Below, in pieces: positions 43,955 through 52,713 of a stretch of DNA of 64,000 bases (positions are counted from its first letter, which is position 1; every line of letters begins with the position of its first letter). The stretch covers positions 2,454,001 to 2,518,000 of the forward strand of contig NZ_CP136419.1 in NCBI RefSeq assembly GCF_039233145.1. Direction: 5' to 3'. Source of the stretch: Moorella humiferrea. GTDB taxonomy: Bacteria > Bacillota > DSM-521 > Neomoorellales > Neomoorellaceae. The notes under the pieces were generated by a model, which worked only from the letters and a program-made list of their open reading frames with translations, was not told where the DNA came from and searched no databases. The translations under genes were made by a program, and so were the position numbers.

Positions 43955-45763
43955 CTACTGCCTGGATATGGCCCCGAATTTGCATTTCTCCAAGCAACTG
44001 CCGCACTTGATGCACAGGGCCGGATCGATATGATGCGGCTGTTTTCTTTCGCCGCTAATGGCCCCCGCCGGGCAGACCCGGGCACAGGCACCGCAGCCGG
44101 TGCATTTTTCGGCATCAATGGTAAAAATAAGCAGAGCCTGGCAGACATGGGCCGGACAGCGTTTCTCTATAATGTGGGCCTCGTACTCATGGCGGAAGTA
44201 CTGGAGGGTGGAGAGGACGGGATTGGGACACGTCTGTCCCAGGCCGCACAGGGCCGTGTTTTTCACCACCCGGGCCAATCTCTCCAAGGTATCCAAATCT
44301 TCTATTTTACCTTCTCCCTCGCAGATGCGGGTAAGGATCTCCAGCATTCTTTTCGTACCCTCACGACAGGGGGTGCACTTGCCGCAGGACTCCGCCTGGG
44401 TAAAATTCAGGAAAAAGCGGGCCACATCCACCATGCAGGTGTTTTCGTCCATGACCACCATGCCGCCGGAACCCATAATGGCCCCCGCTTGGTTGAGGGA
44501 ATCGTAATCCACCGGCAGGTCGAGTTTGTCCTCGGGCAGACAGCCCCCGGAGGGACCGCCGATCTGGACGGCCTTGAAGCGTTTGTCGTCCTGGATGCCG
44601 CCGGCAATATCAAAAATTATCTCCCGTAAAGTTATGCCCATGGGTACCTCGATGAGGCCGGTCTTCTTGACCTTGCCCGTCAGGCAGAAAACCTTGGTGC
44701 CCTTGCTCTTTTCCGTGCCCATGGCGGCAAACCAGGCGCCGCCGTTTTTGATAATAAAAGGCACGTTGGCATAGGTCTCCACATTATTAATGTTGGTTGG
44801 CCTGCCCCAGAGCCCCTGTTGGGCCGGGAAGGGAGGGCGCACCCTGGGCATGCCCCGCCGGCCCTCAATGGAAGCCAGCAAGGCCGTCTCTTCGCCGCAC
44901 ACAAAGGCGCCAGCCCCGGCCTTGATATGCAACTCGAAGTTAAAGCCCGAACCCAGAATGTTGCGGCCGAGGAAGCCCCGGGCCTCGGCCGCGGCAATGG
45001 CCACCTTCAAGCGTTTAAGGGCTAAAGGATACTCGGCGCGACAGTAAATGTAACCTTCATCGGCGCCTATGGCATAAGCGGCTATAGTCATCCCCTCGAT
45101 GACGGAAAAGGGATCGCCTTCCAGGACGCTGCGGTCCATAAAGGCGCCCGGATCGCCTTCGTCGGCGTTGCAAACTACATATTTTTTTTCACCTGCCGCC
45201 TGGCGGGTGAAGCTCCATTTTAGCCCCGTGGGGAAACCAGCGCCGCCCCGGCCGCGCAGCCCCGAAACCTTAATTTCCTCGATAACCTCCTCCGGGGTCA
45301 TGGAGCCTAAAACCTTCCGCAGGGCTTCATATCCTCCCGTAGCAATGTATCCGTCCAGGCTCTCGGGATCGGTCAGGCCAAGGCGAGAAGTGACCACCCG
45401 CACCTGGCGACCGTAGTAAGGGGAGGCGTCCATGACCGGAATGCCGTCATAAGGTGACGCTTCTCCGGGGATCTGGATGAGGGCCCACTCCCTCACTGGT
45501 TCTCCCTGCACCACATGCCCGGAAATCAGGGGCGGCACCCGTTCCGGCGCAACGTCCCCATAAAACACCCGGGGCTTTCCCGGCAGGGTTATTTCTACAA
45601 TGGGCTCAGCGTAACACATGCCGATGCAACTCGTCTGCCCCACATCCACCTGGAGGCCCAGCCTCTTTATTTCCTCCTCCAAGGCCGCCATCACCCTGGC
45701 GCCCCCGGCGGCCTGGCCGCAGGTGCTCATTCCCACGGTAATAACGGGTCTGGCTTCCTGCAA
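43955..45763 (-). CDS. HylB/NuoF-type NAD(P)H- and FMN-binding subunit
   Basis: The 602-residue protein has an N-terminal thioredoxin-like [2Fe-2S] module ([10 protein letters not shown] and [11 protein letters not shown], residues 11-54), a Nuo51 FMN/NADH core ([17 protein letters not shown] near 168, [12 protein letters not shown]), an SLBB region, a [4Fe-4S] site ([15 protein letters not shown]) and two C-terminal clusters ([30 protein letters not shown]). This is the HydB/HylB layout of electron-bifurcating or NAD(P)-linked complexes. It lies between the NuoE-type and FdhA genes in one operon. Confidence 0.9.
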   Translation of the reverse strand: MQEARPVITVGMSTCGQAAGGARVMAALEEEIKRLGLQVDVGQTSCIGMCYAEPIVEITLPGKPRVFYGDVAPERVPPLISGHVVQGEPVREWALIQIPGEASPYDGIPVMDASPYYGRQVRVVTSRLGLTDPESLDGYIATGGYEALRKVLGSMTPEEVIEEIKVSGLRGRGGAGFPTGLKWSFTRQAAGEKKYVVCNADEGDPGAFMDRSVLEGDPFSVIEGMTIAAYAIGADEGYIYCRAEYPLALKRLKVAIAAAEARGFLGRNILGSGFNFELHIKAGAGAFVCGEETALLASIEGRRGMPRVRPPFPAQQGLWGRPTNINNVETYANVPFIIKNGGAWFAAMGTEKSKGTKVFCLTGKVKKTGLIEVPMGITLREIIFDIAGGIQDDKRFKAVQIGGPSGGCLPEDKLDLPVDYDSLNQAGAIMGSGGMVVMDENTCMVDVARFFLNFTQAESCGKCTPCREGTKRMLEILTRICEGEGKIEDLDTLERLARVVKNTALCGLGQTCPNPVLSTLQYFRHEYEAHIIEKRCPAHVCQALLIFTIDAEKCTGCGACARVCPAGAISGERKQPHHIDPALCIKCGSCLEKCKFGAISRQ

Positions 45764-45780
45764 TCCTCCTTCACCCCTCC

Positions 45781-46242
45781 CTAATACCTTTCCAGGATGG
45801 CCGGGATCTGCTCCGGCGTCAGCCTCCCGTAGGTTTCCTCATTGATCATCATCACCGGAGCCAGGCCGCAGGACCCCAAGCAGGCCACCGTTTCCAGGGT
45901 AAAGCGGCCGTCGGCAGTAGTTTCATTCTTACCTATTCCCAGGGTTTTAGAAATGGCTTCTAAAAGCTTGGCCCCGCCCCGGACGTGACAGGCCGTCCCC
46001 TGGCAGACGCGGATGATGTTGCGGCCGCGGGGTTTTAAATGAAACTGGGTGTAAAAAGTCGCCACCCCGTAAACCCGGCTGAAGGGTATCTTCAACCTCC
46101 GGGCGATCACCCGCATGGCCTCCTCCGGCAAATAGCCGTAAATCTCCTGGGTCTCCTGGAGAATGGGGATCAGCGCGCCTTCTGTAGCAGCATAGCGCGC
46201 CAGAACCTCCTCCAGAGCCCCGGCCTTGGCGCTCCCATCCAT
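45781..46242 (-). CDS. HylC/NuoE-type [2Fe-2S] subunit
   Basis: About 153 residues with a helical N-terminus and a thioredoxin-like [2Fe-2S] domain; the ligand cysteines are in CQGTACHVRGGAK and ACLGSCGLAPVM. It completes the HylC-HylB-FdhA set. ATG 46242 (GTG 46245 is one codon earlier) has only a weak ribosome site. The plausible native promoter region (46246-46300, TTGGCA-N17-TTAGGT) is bounded upstream by an IS607-type element, so the element may influence its transcription. Confidence 0.88.
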   Translation of the reverse strand: MDGSAKAGALEEVLARYAATEGALIPILQETQEIYGYLPEEAMRVIARRLKIPFSRVYGVATFYTQFHLKPRGRNIIRVCQGTACHVRGGAKLLEAISKTLGIGKNETTADGRFTLETVACLGSCGLAPVMMINEETYGRLTPEQIPAILERY

Positions 46243-46309
46243 CACAACCCGTTTAGACCTGGTTCAAAAAACCTAACAATTACTGACACATTGTGCCAAT
46301 CATTATTAG

Positions 46310-46587
46310 GCGGCCTCCCCATGACCAGGCTTTTCGCTCCTTTCGGATTTGATTTGCCTGCCCCTGGGAGCAGGCTGCGCGACAGGGAGACCTCGGCCCC
46401 GGGAGTCTCACCCGGACGGGAGAACGGCACTTCACGGGCGCAAGGCGCGGCCTTAAGGAGAACCATAAAAGTTCTCGCCTTGCGTTGACCGTCAAGTGGT
46501 CCAGCACTTTATTCTTTCAGGTGCCGGACGCCTCCGCGCGATCTGTTAGATGCGGCCTACCGGTTTGTCCGATACCGGCTAACGGGG
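46310..46587 (-). ncRNA. Candidate TnpB guide RNA (omega RNA) and element right end
   Basis: This 278-base stretch holds no convincing gene. On the minus strand it continues the tnpB transcript and contains several GC-rich hairpins, for example GAGAAC / GTTCTC and GCCTGC / GCAGGC. TnpB guide RNAs come from exactly this place, the 3' end of tnpB and the right end, with the guide read from flanking DNA. Location and structure support the call; the precise ends are unknown. Confidence 0.45.
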
Positions 46588-48297
46588 TCACCTACTTGAT
46601 AAAGCGAGCTGCTTCAAGTCGTGCCAGACAGAATAAAAGGATTCCTGTTTATAGCGGTCTAAGCCGTTATGAACGGAAACCTTTTCGCCCAGCCGCATGA
46701 TTTGCTGCTTCACCTTTCGGGTCATCCCTTTTCCTTCCCCAGGTAAGGAATTCGCCTTTTGGTTCAGCTTTTCTTTAATGGCTTGGATTTTTTGTTTTAA
46801 CTCTTTGGTGATGTGTTCTTTAAAACCTATTGCCCGGCGGGCGATTGCCAATGCGGCGGCATGGTGGATAGTTACCCCGTACCGCTCCATGTATTTCCAA
46901 TAGCCGATGGTGGAAGTGTGAGCTGGCCGGACCGGCTTTACGCCGACGCCTTCTTTGTAGGCTTTACGGATAATAGCTTCGGTTATCTTCCGGTAAGGAA
47001 AATTGGCCGCCATGCGGTTGAACTTTTTATCGGTGTCCAGCCGGTCTTTGCCGAAGCCCAGGTCTTCTATAGCGATAGATTTGCCTAAAACTCTGGCGAT
47101 GTTCACCACTACCTGGGCCAGAACGCCGATGAGGTAAGTACGTCTAAAACTGCGGCTGTAAGCCAGTTCCGGTATCTTGAGGTAAAGGAAACCGTTCGGG
47201 TGTACTATCGTCTGAAACTCTCCGGCAAACTTGTGCAAGGCTTTGGGATAAGGAACAGTAAAGCCTTCCGGCCAGGGCTCGGGCTGGCCAAAATAATTAA
47301 CGTTAGCCAGAGCTACCCCATCTGGGTTGGTGTCTATCCCAAGGTAGCCGCGGTTGGGGTCGGTCACCAATTCAGGCGCCGTCATGGTGAAGACGATATG
47401 AACCCTGTACCGGTCGTCCCGGCATCTAATCAATTCAACGTTATAGGGTGCGCCGGAAAGAAGCAACCCCCACACCTTGAGCCGGTGTTTTTCCGGCAGC
47501 CAGAGCTCTCCTTCCACCCGCGGTGCCCTGGTCATTATGGGCCTTCCTTTGCTGTCAGTACCTTTTTGCTCGGATAAATGGGAAATAGTGACTGCCAGGG
47601 TAAATCTCCCCTCCTGGTAAGCCACCTTCATGTTGGGGTTGCCGCCTTTTGTTTCGTCGCCCCGGGCGTATAACCGGTTCTGCCGGGTGTGGCGCCATTC
47701 TTCCCGGCCGGCCTTGCCCCGGCAGATCTGCCGCCATAAGGCCCGTCCCCCGAATACTACCTTGGGGATAGTGCCGTTGGCTTCATGTTTCTGGAGTTCG
47801 GCCAGTTTGGCGGCAAGCTTTTTGACCCGGGCTTTGCGGCCGTGGAGAATACGTTTGGTTTTCTCGATTTTTGCCGGGTCTTTGGCCTTGATCGCTTTGT
47901 CCAGGACCTTTGCAGCCCAGCGGAGTTTCTTTTTGGCCCGGCTCAGTTTGGTTTCTGTTTCCTCGATTTCTAACGCTAGGAGTTCCTTTTGCGATTCTAT
48001 GACAGCCCTCGCTTTCAGTATGGCGTCGTCACAATAGCGGGAGTTTAAGCCGAATACCCGCTGGCCTTCTTGTTTGAGTTCTTCCCGGGAACGGCCTTCC
48101 ATAAGCCGGTTGAAGGCCCAGCGCTCGCAGGCGCAGAAAAGCCGCATCTCAGTATCCAGCGGGTCTTCATCCCCCCGGCCCCATTTCTTGGACCGGTAAG
48201 CGGGGTAAGCTTCCGGAAACCACTCGCCGCAGATGGTATACTTAAGACCGCCGTTAAGTTCACTCATTCTCTTTTTGTTCTTTCGCTGTTTCTTCAT
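46588..48297 (-). CDS. tnpB: TnpB-type RuvC-fold protein, atypical third motif, no zinc ribbon
   Basis: This 569-residue protein is longer than typical TnpB (about 400). RuvC motif I is GYLGIDTNPDG (Asp322), motif II is IAIEDLGFGK (Glu411). Motif III, normally DxNAA after a four-Cys zinc ribbon, reads YGVTIHHAAALAIARR (around 473-488) with no Asp and no Cys-x2-Cys pairs. A basic coiled-coil-like region lies at 95-175. TnpB is an RNA-guided nuclease. This one belongs to a divergent TnpB-related group and may have a moved catalytic acid or be nuclease-impaired. ATG 48267 is another possible start. Confidence 0.85.
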   Translation of the reverse strand: MKKQRKNKKRMSELNGGLKYTICGEWFPEAYPAYRSKKWGRGDEDPLDTEMRLFCACERWAFNRLMEGRSREELKQEGQRVFGLNSRYCDDAILKARAVIESQKELLALEIEETETKLSRAKKKLRWAAKVLDKAIKAKDPAKIEKTKRILHGRKARVKKLAAKLAELQKHEANGTIPKVVFGGRALWRQICRGKAGREEWRHTRQNRLYARGDETKGGNPNMKVAYQEGRFTLAVTISHLSEQKGTDSKGRPIMTRAPRVEGELWLPEKHRLKVWGLLLSGAPYNVELIRCRDDRYRVHIVFTMTAPELVTDPNRGYLGIDTNPDGVALANVNYFGQPEPWPEGFTVPYPKALHKFAGEFQTIVHPNGFLYLKIPELAYSRSFRRTYLIGVLAQVVVNIARVLGKSIAIEDLGFGKDRLDTDKKFNRMAANFPYRKITEAIIRKAYKEGVGVKPVRPAHTSTIGYWKYMERYGVTIHHAAALAIARRAIGFKEHITKELKQKIQAIKEKLNQKANSLPGEGKGMTRKVKQQIMRLGEKVSVHNGLDRYKQESFYSVWHDLKQLALSSR

Positions 48298-48925
48298 CCA
48301 GCTCCACTCCCGCGATTAGTTCCCGAAACCCCTGCCTCACTTTTTTGCCGCCCCTGGCCCCGTATAACCGGGCAGAAAATGACGTGACTATGGCCAGCAA
48401 ATCTTTCACCAATTCGCTTTGAGCGTCTTCCGGCTCTTTTTCCGCTATGGCGATTATTTCTACGCCGCAATATTTTAAATGACGCTCAATGTACGAATAT
48501 CCGAAACGGGCCAGTCGGTCGGGGTACTCGATAATAAGTTTCTTATACTCACCCTGCTCGGCTAACTTGAGTACGTTGGCCAGGCCACGGCGCTTCTGGT
48601 TCAAGCCGCTAGCCACGTCCGCAAATTCCGCCCTGATGGTAAACCCGTGTTCTCCAGCATACTGGCGCAGCCGTTCCATCTGCCGCTCCAGGTTGCCGGC
48701 GTCGGCCTGCTTTTTGGTGGACACCCGGGCGTACAGCACGACTGCCTCGCGTTCGCCAGTCAATTGGCCGGACTGTAGAAGCTTATTGAGTTCATCCATG
48801 GAGTACCGGCGCTGGCCTCCAGGAAAACGCACGGGCTTGATTAAGCCCCGCTTTTCCCAGTTGCGCAGGCTGTTAGGATGGACGCCCAGTTTCTTTGCCG
48901 CTTTGCTGATGGTTAATAGTTCCAT
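48260..48925 (-). CDS. tnpA: IS607-type serine recombinase TnpA
   Basis: The 221-residue protein has an N-terminal MerR-like helix-turn-helix (LTISKAAKKLGVHPNSLRNWEKRGLIKP) and a resolvase domain whose catalytic Ser sits in VLYARVSTKKQ near residue 69, with the paired Arg region ADRLARFGYSYIERHLK-like (EYPDRLARFG). This N-terminal DNA-binding order is diagnostic of IS607. It cuts and joins the element as a serine-linked intermediate. It overlaps tnpB by 38 bases, implying coupled translation. Confidence 0.93.
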   Translation of the reverse strand: MELLTISKAAKKLGVHPNSLRNWEKRGLIKPVRFPGGQRRYSMDELNKLLQSGQLTGEREAVVLYARVSTKKQADAGNLERQMERLRQYAGEHGFTIRAEFADVASGLNQKRRGLANVLKLAEQGEYKKLIIEYPDRLARFGYSYIERHLKYCGVEIIAIAEKEPEDAQSELVKDLLAIVTSFSARLYGARGGKKVRQGFRELIAGVELDEETAKEQKENE

Positions 48926-48943
48926 AACTTTATGGTAAGCTTT

Positions 48944-49025
48944 TTGTTATGTTTTGTTATTATTTATTAATCTGTTGGTAACTGCTACATACCTCCTTAA
49001 CGTTGTTATCGCAATTTATTGTTAT
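48944..49025. repeat. TTGTTAT repeats at the tnpA end of the IS607-type element
   Basis: Four copies of TTGTTAT at 48944-48950, 48954-48960, 49003-49009 and 49019-49025. The first two are exactly 10 bp apart, one helical turn. They lie in the AT-rich region upstream of tnpA and are plausible TnpA binding sites at the element end. No gene is seen in 48926-49089. Confidence 0.5.
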
Positions 49026-49089
49026 TATAACATTAATTCTGGGTAATAGTGAGTTAATTCTTTGCTCTAAATTTTACTATTTTGTATAT

Positions 49090-50121
49090 TTAATTATGGA
49101 TGGGGCGCAGCAGCCCCTTTGAAACATCATTTAGATCGCCGCAACCGGTGAGGCGCATGGCTACGGCCAAATCGTCGGCCAGGGCTTCAAGCTGCAACCG
49201 CACGCCCACGGCACCGCCGCCAATGGCGGCCACGGCCAGGGGCCGGCCAACCAGGACCGCCCGGGCACCCAGGGCCAGCATTTTCAAAACGTCTACGCCC
49301 GAGCGCACCCCACCGTCGGCGAGGACGATTATTTTATCGCCCACCGCCGCGGCGATCTCCGGCAGCACCGCCGCCGTCCCCGGAGTGTGATCCAGGGCGC
49401 GGCCGCCATGGTTGGAAACGACGATGGCCGTCGCCCCGCCCTCCACCGCGGCCTCGGCATCGGCCACCGTCATGACGCCCTTTAGGATCAGGGGCAGGGA
49501 AGTAGCACCCGCTATCTTAGCAATCTGCTCCACCGTCTTGGGTTCCACCAGCTGGCCGGCGCGGGTCATGTTCACCAGACCGGCGGCGTCAACGTCGATC
49601 CCCACGGCTACGGCACCGGCGTCCTCGGCGCGGCGGATGAGGGCCATTATTTCCATGTCTTCCCACGGTTTGATGACCGGAATCCCCCGCCCCCCGACGG
49701 CCTTGATAGCTTTAAGCCCGGCGTCCATGAGCTCCGGCAGGGGGCCGTCGCCGGTAAATGCCAGGCTTCCGGCTTCAACTGCCCCCAGGACGAAGGCCCG
49801 GGCCAGCTCCTCCTCGCTCACGCGGCCCTGAAAATTGACCCTGGCCCCGGCCACGGCCGCCCCCAGGATGGGAAAGGCAAGCCTCTTGCCGAAGAGCCTT
49901 AAACTCAAGTCCTGATCCTTATGGTCGTGGAGAACGCGCATGTTGACCTGCCAGGCCGCCAGGGCGGCAATGTTGTTGCGAAAAGCCGCTCCGGTGCCGA
50001 TGCCGCCCATGCCCGGCACGCCCGAGGGACAGCGCCACCCGTCGCACACCGGGCAGACGCGGCAGATGCCGTCGAGAAGCACCCTGGCCCGTTCACGAAT
50101 AGACGCAAGACTTGGCTGCAT
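49090..50121 (-). CDS. FMN-dependent alpha-hydroxyacid oxidase family protein
   Basis: From ATG 50121 (AAAGGAG upstream) the protein is 343 residues. The FMN barrel is clear: PLILKGVMTVADAE with the phosphate-site Lys, VVSNHGGRALDHTPGT with the catalytic His, and LADGGVRSGVDVLKMLALGARAVLVGRP. The N-terminus has four cysteines (ICRVCPVCDGWRCPSG) that are seen in clostridial members and may bind a cluster or metal. Relatives oxidise L-lactate, glycolate or other 2-hydroxyacids. In a strict anaerobe oxygen is unlikely to be the acceptor. No operon partner is obvious. Confidence 0.85.
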   Translation of the reverse strand: MQPSLASIRERARVLLDGICRVCPVCDGWRCPSGVPGMGGIGTGAAFRNNIAALAAWQVNMRVLHDHKDQDLSLRLFGKRLAFPILGAAVAGARVNFQGRVSEEELARAFVLGAVEAGSLAFTGDGPLPELMDAGLKAIKAVGGRGIPVIKPWEDMEIMALIRRAEDAGAVAVGIDVDAAGLVNMTRAGQLVEPKTVEQIAKIAGATSLPLILKGVMTVADAEAAVEGGATAIVVSNHGGRALDHTPGTAAVLPEIAAAVGDKIIVLADGGVRSGVDVLKMLALGARAVLVGRPLAVAAIGGGAVGVRLQLEALADDLAVAMRLTGCGDLNDVSKGLLRPIHN

Positions 50122-50238
50122 AAGCCGCTTCTCCTTTCCGGGAAATACCATCATATAGGGCCATCACAGACAGGCCTTTTCAATGCTTGTTGAGGTTGAT
50201 TGTTCGGTAGTGTATACGCTTTTCCTGCTCACTTTGCA

Positions 50239-50267
50239 TTGATCTTTTTCCCAATAACTGTTAATAT
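50239..50267 (+). promoter_or_regulatory. Sigma-A promoter of the first MNT-HEPN pair
   Basis: TTGATC (50239-50244) and TAATAT (50262-50267) are 17 bases apart. The nucleotidyltransferase start is 34 bases downstream, with GAGGAAGGAG as ribosome site. Confidence 0.7.
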
Positions 50268-50300
50268 GATAAACAAATAAATGAGGAAGGAGTATAGATA

Positions 50301-50618
50301 ATGAACGCCAGGGACCTGGCTATTGCCAGAAAAATAAAAAAGCGTCTTGCAGAAAAGATCCCCCTTTACGAAGTACGTTTATTTGGCTCTCGAGCACGTG
50401 GTCAAGCCACTCCCGACTCGGATCTTGATCTTTATTTAGAGACGGGGCCTCTTTCACGGGAAGAAAGACGTTTAATCAGCGATATCGTCTGGGAAGTTGG
50501 ATTTGAAAACGATATCGTTATAGTGCCTCTGGCAGTTGAGCGAAGCGAAGTTCTTAACGGGCCTTTTTCAATTTCAACATTGTATCGATCTATAAAAAAC
50601 GAAGGGATTAAGGTATGA
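50301..50618 (+). CDS. MNT-domain nucleotidyltransferase (antitoxin candidate)
   Basis: The 105-residue minimal nucleotidyltransferase has the active-site pattern VRLFGSRARGQATPDSDLDLYLE (GSxAxG-x-D-x-D-x-D) near residues 29-51. Paired MNT proteins of the MntA type neutralise HEPN toxins by adding AMP units. It overlaps the next HEPN gene by four bases. Good promoter and ribosome site upstream. Confidence 0.88.
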   Translation: MNARDLAIARKIKKRLAEKIPLYEVRLFGSRARGQATPDSDLDLYLETGPLSREERRLISDIVWEVGFENDIVIVPLAVERSEVLNGPFSISTLYRSIKNEGIKV

Positions 50619-51073
50619 AAGAAGATAACCGCAAACGCACTTTGATTAATTACAGGTTAAATGAGGCGTGTGAAGTGCTGGCCGACGCACAAAAATTGCT
50701 GGCAACCCAGGGCAGCCCGCGTAGTATAGTCAATCGTACTTATTATGCCATGTTTTATGCGACCCTCGCTCTTCTAGTCACTATCGACCAAGGCTCAAGC
50801 AAACATAGCGGGGTTATCGCCCTCTTTGATCGCTATTTCGTCAAGACAGGGATATTCCAAAAGGAATTTAGCAAAGCGCTCCATCGCGCTTTTGAAATCC
50901 GGCAACAAGGGGATTATGGTGAAATTACGCCTGTAACAGTTGAAGACGCCCTCGAGCTCCTAAGAGAAGCGGAAAAGTTTATCCAGGCCGTTCAAGACTA
51001 CCTTACTTATCCACCCGGGCGCCAAAGCGGTGTACCAGAATCTCCCGGACGGCCGCCACGTCGGCATCGGTGA
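50615..51073 (+). CDS. HEPN-domain protein (toxin candidate)
   Basis: The 152-residue all-helical HEPN protein has the pattern SIVNRTYYAMFYATLALLV and SKHSGVIALFDRYFVKTG. This is the UPF0332-type HEPN form, which lacks the clear RX4HXY motif of HepT. The last 24 residues are Pro/Arg-rich and overlap the convergent FAD gene by 71 bases, so the original C-terminus may have been altered. Coupled to the MNT gene by an ATGA overlap. Confidence 0.8.
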   Translation: MKEDNRKRTLINYRLNEACEVLADAQKLLATQGSPRSIVNRTYYAMFYATLALLVTIDQGSSKHSGVIALFDRYFVKTGIFQKEFSKALHRAFEIRQQGDYGEITPVTVEDALELLREAEKFIQAVQDYLTYPPGRQSGVPESPGRPPRRHR

Positions 51074-52709
51074 AGGTACCGGGCTCGCGACCTTTCGTCA
51101 CGGCGTAGGCCGCCGCCACGCCGGCGGCATCCCCCAAGACGCACTGATTCGGTAGGACCCGCAGCTCAGCCCAGGCCAGGGAGGAAATGCTGGCCGCATA
51201 GCCGGGGATGAGCAAATTGGGCACCGGGCGGCTAAGGAGGGTGTTAAAGGGGATATAGACCGGGTTCTGCGGCCACCCGCCAGGTCCCGGCGTGGTCCAG
51301 GGATAATCAGGCCGCAAGAAAGGCGTCACCGGCCAGCGGTAGCGGCCGTCCGCACCCTTCAGGTCTTCAAAGCGATAAGCGTTGATATCCTGCCAGTAAA
51401 AGCCCAGGCCGATACGGTTTACATAATTCCCGAGATCATTGCCCTCTGTCGGGCCAGACCCTGCCCCATGAGTGGCCGCCGCGGTCATGGCGTAGTTGCT
51501 GTCCTCCGTCCCCGGTCCCGCTTCCCGGGGATCCACCACCGTATGTACCGTTTCCCGCAGATAGAGCATCCCGCCGGTAACCGGTCCACCCCCGGCATCC
51601 AGCACCAACTCCGCATTTTGGAAACCGTCAAAGCGGCGCAGGGCCCGAATAAAATCAGGATTTAGCAGCATCTCCCGCGCTTTTCTCCAGGCCGTGTCCG
51701 TATCCAGGGCTCCGGGCGCCATATCCCTCGGATAAGCATCGTGCCTCCGGTCGCGGCCATTCGCCCGTCCGTCAACGTTAAAGATGAGGAGGGCATTGAC
51801 CCACCAATCGGAACTGCCCGCCCCGTCCTGAACGGCGTTTAAGGGCTTTAACGCGAAGCCCGCCGGGCCGTAGCGGTCGTTAAAGGCGGTGACTACCGGA
51901 TCATTTATGTAAACTTCTCTGCCGCCGTAGGCCGCCCATACACCTCGCTCCTGGCGAAAAATCATATCCCGGTAACGGTCGGGCTGCACCCTGCGCACCT
52001 TGAACATGAGGGTGGCCGCCTGCTGGCGCGGGCAGAGCTCAATTCTACCCTCAAGGCGAACAAAGTCCCCGACCAGGAATTCAGCCGGCCAGTCCGTCCG
52101 GCCAACCGTCACCCCGGCCCGGCTCAGGCGGCTCAGCCTGCCGTCTTCCGAAGCGTCGACAAAGATGGACGCGGTTAGTATTAGGCTCTCTTCACCCCAG
52201 ATTACCGTCCCGGCGGCATCCCGCTGCAGGCCCCGCAGGGCAATCCCCTTAAGCCGCCCGCGCCTGTCCTTCCGGACGGCAGTAATATCCATCGCCCAGT
52301 ATGTCTCAAGATTTGCCAGCCCGCCCAGGTCGGCGGCTATCCTCGCCGCCAGATCTGCCGGCCGGTAAAAGGGTCCCACGGCATTAAACCAGTGGGCAAA
52401 AGACCCTCCCTGGACCAGCCTCCCGTCCCCAGCCCAGTAGCGTACGTCCCAGAAGTTCTGGCCGCCGATCGTGGCCAGGCCGCCGTACTGGTGCTCGGGG
52501 TAGGGGACCACCAAGGCTACCGACCTGTCCGGCGCCGTGGCTGCCGCCTTCCAGGCCGCCGCGCAGCCGGCCAGGCCGCCGCCGTAAACGACGATATCCG
52601 CCCGCACCAATGGCGCCGCCAGGGGCCAGCCCTCCGGCCGGATCCCGCCGCCCGTTAAAGTTAACATAAAAAATAACGCCGCCAAAAGTAACAACAACCG
52701 TTTAAGCAT
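51003..52709 (-). CDS. Exported FAD-dependent oxidoreductase (FAD_oxidored family)
   Basis: The 568-residue protein opens with a signal peptide (MLKRLLLLLAALFFMLTLTG) and then an FAD motif (DIVVYGGGLAGCAAAWKAA). The family pattern continues with GGLATIGGQNFWDVRYW and, late, LIPGYAASISSLAWAELRVLPNQCVLGDAAGVAAAYA. Family members are FAD-dependent and often secreted or lipid-facing; substrates are unknown. It starts four bases from a truncated MNT-HEPN gene and overlaps a HEPN gene at its 3' end, so it seems inserted into the toxin-antitoxin island. Confidence 0.85.
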   Translation of the reverse strand: MLKRLLLLLAALFFMLTLTGGGIRPEGWPLAAPLVRADIVVYGGGLAGCAAAWKAAATAPDRSVALVVPYPEHQYGGLATIGGQNFWDVRYWAGDGRLVQGGSFAHWFNAVGPFYRPADLAARIAADLGGLANLETYWAMDITAVRKDRRGRLKGIALRGLQRDAAGTVIWGEESLILTASIFVDASEDGRLSRLSRAGVTVGRTDWPAEFLVGDFVRLEGRIELCPRQQAATLMFKVRRVQPDRYRDMIFRQERGVWAAYGGREVYINDPVVTAFNDRYGPAGFALKPLNAVQDGAGSSDWWVNALLIFNVDGRANGRDRRHDAYPRDMAPGALDTDTAWRKAREMLLNPDFIRALRRFDGFQNAELVLDAGGGPVTGGMLYLRETVHTVVDPREAGPGTEDSNYAMTAAATHGAGSGPTEGNDLGNYVNRIGLGFYWQDINAYRFEDLKGADGRYRWPVTPFLRPDYPWTTPGPGGWPQNPVYIPFNTLLSRPVPNLLIPGYAASISSLAWAELRVLPNQCVLGDAAGVAAAYAVTKGREPGTFTDADVAAVREILVHRFGARVDK

Positions 52710-52713
52710 CAGC

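Larger units (their letters stand above)
46300..49080 (-). mobile_element. IS607-family insertion sequence (approximate ends)
   Basis: The unit has a serine recombinase tnpA with a MerR-type N-terminus, followed by tnpB overlapping it by 38 bases, the IS607 order. It has no terminal inverted repeats, as expected for IS607. The left (tnpA) end holds four TTGTTAT repeats; the right end is GC-rich and strongly structured. Exact junctions cannot be read: I place them at an AT-rich native promoter (about 46300) and just before the FMN oxidase stop (about 49080). Confidence 0.65.

Noticed and set aside
46284-46298. TGGCAC on the minus strand upstream of nuoE as a fourth sigma-54 promoter
   Set aside because: The required GC ten bases after GG is absent (CA is found), so it fails the basic rule.
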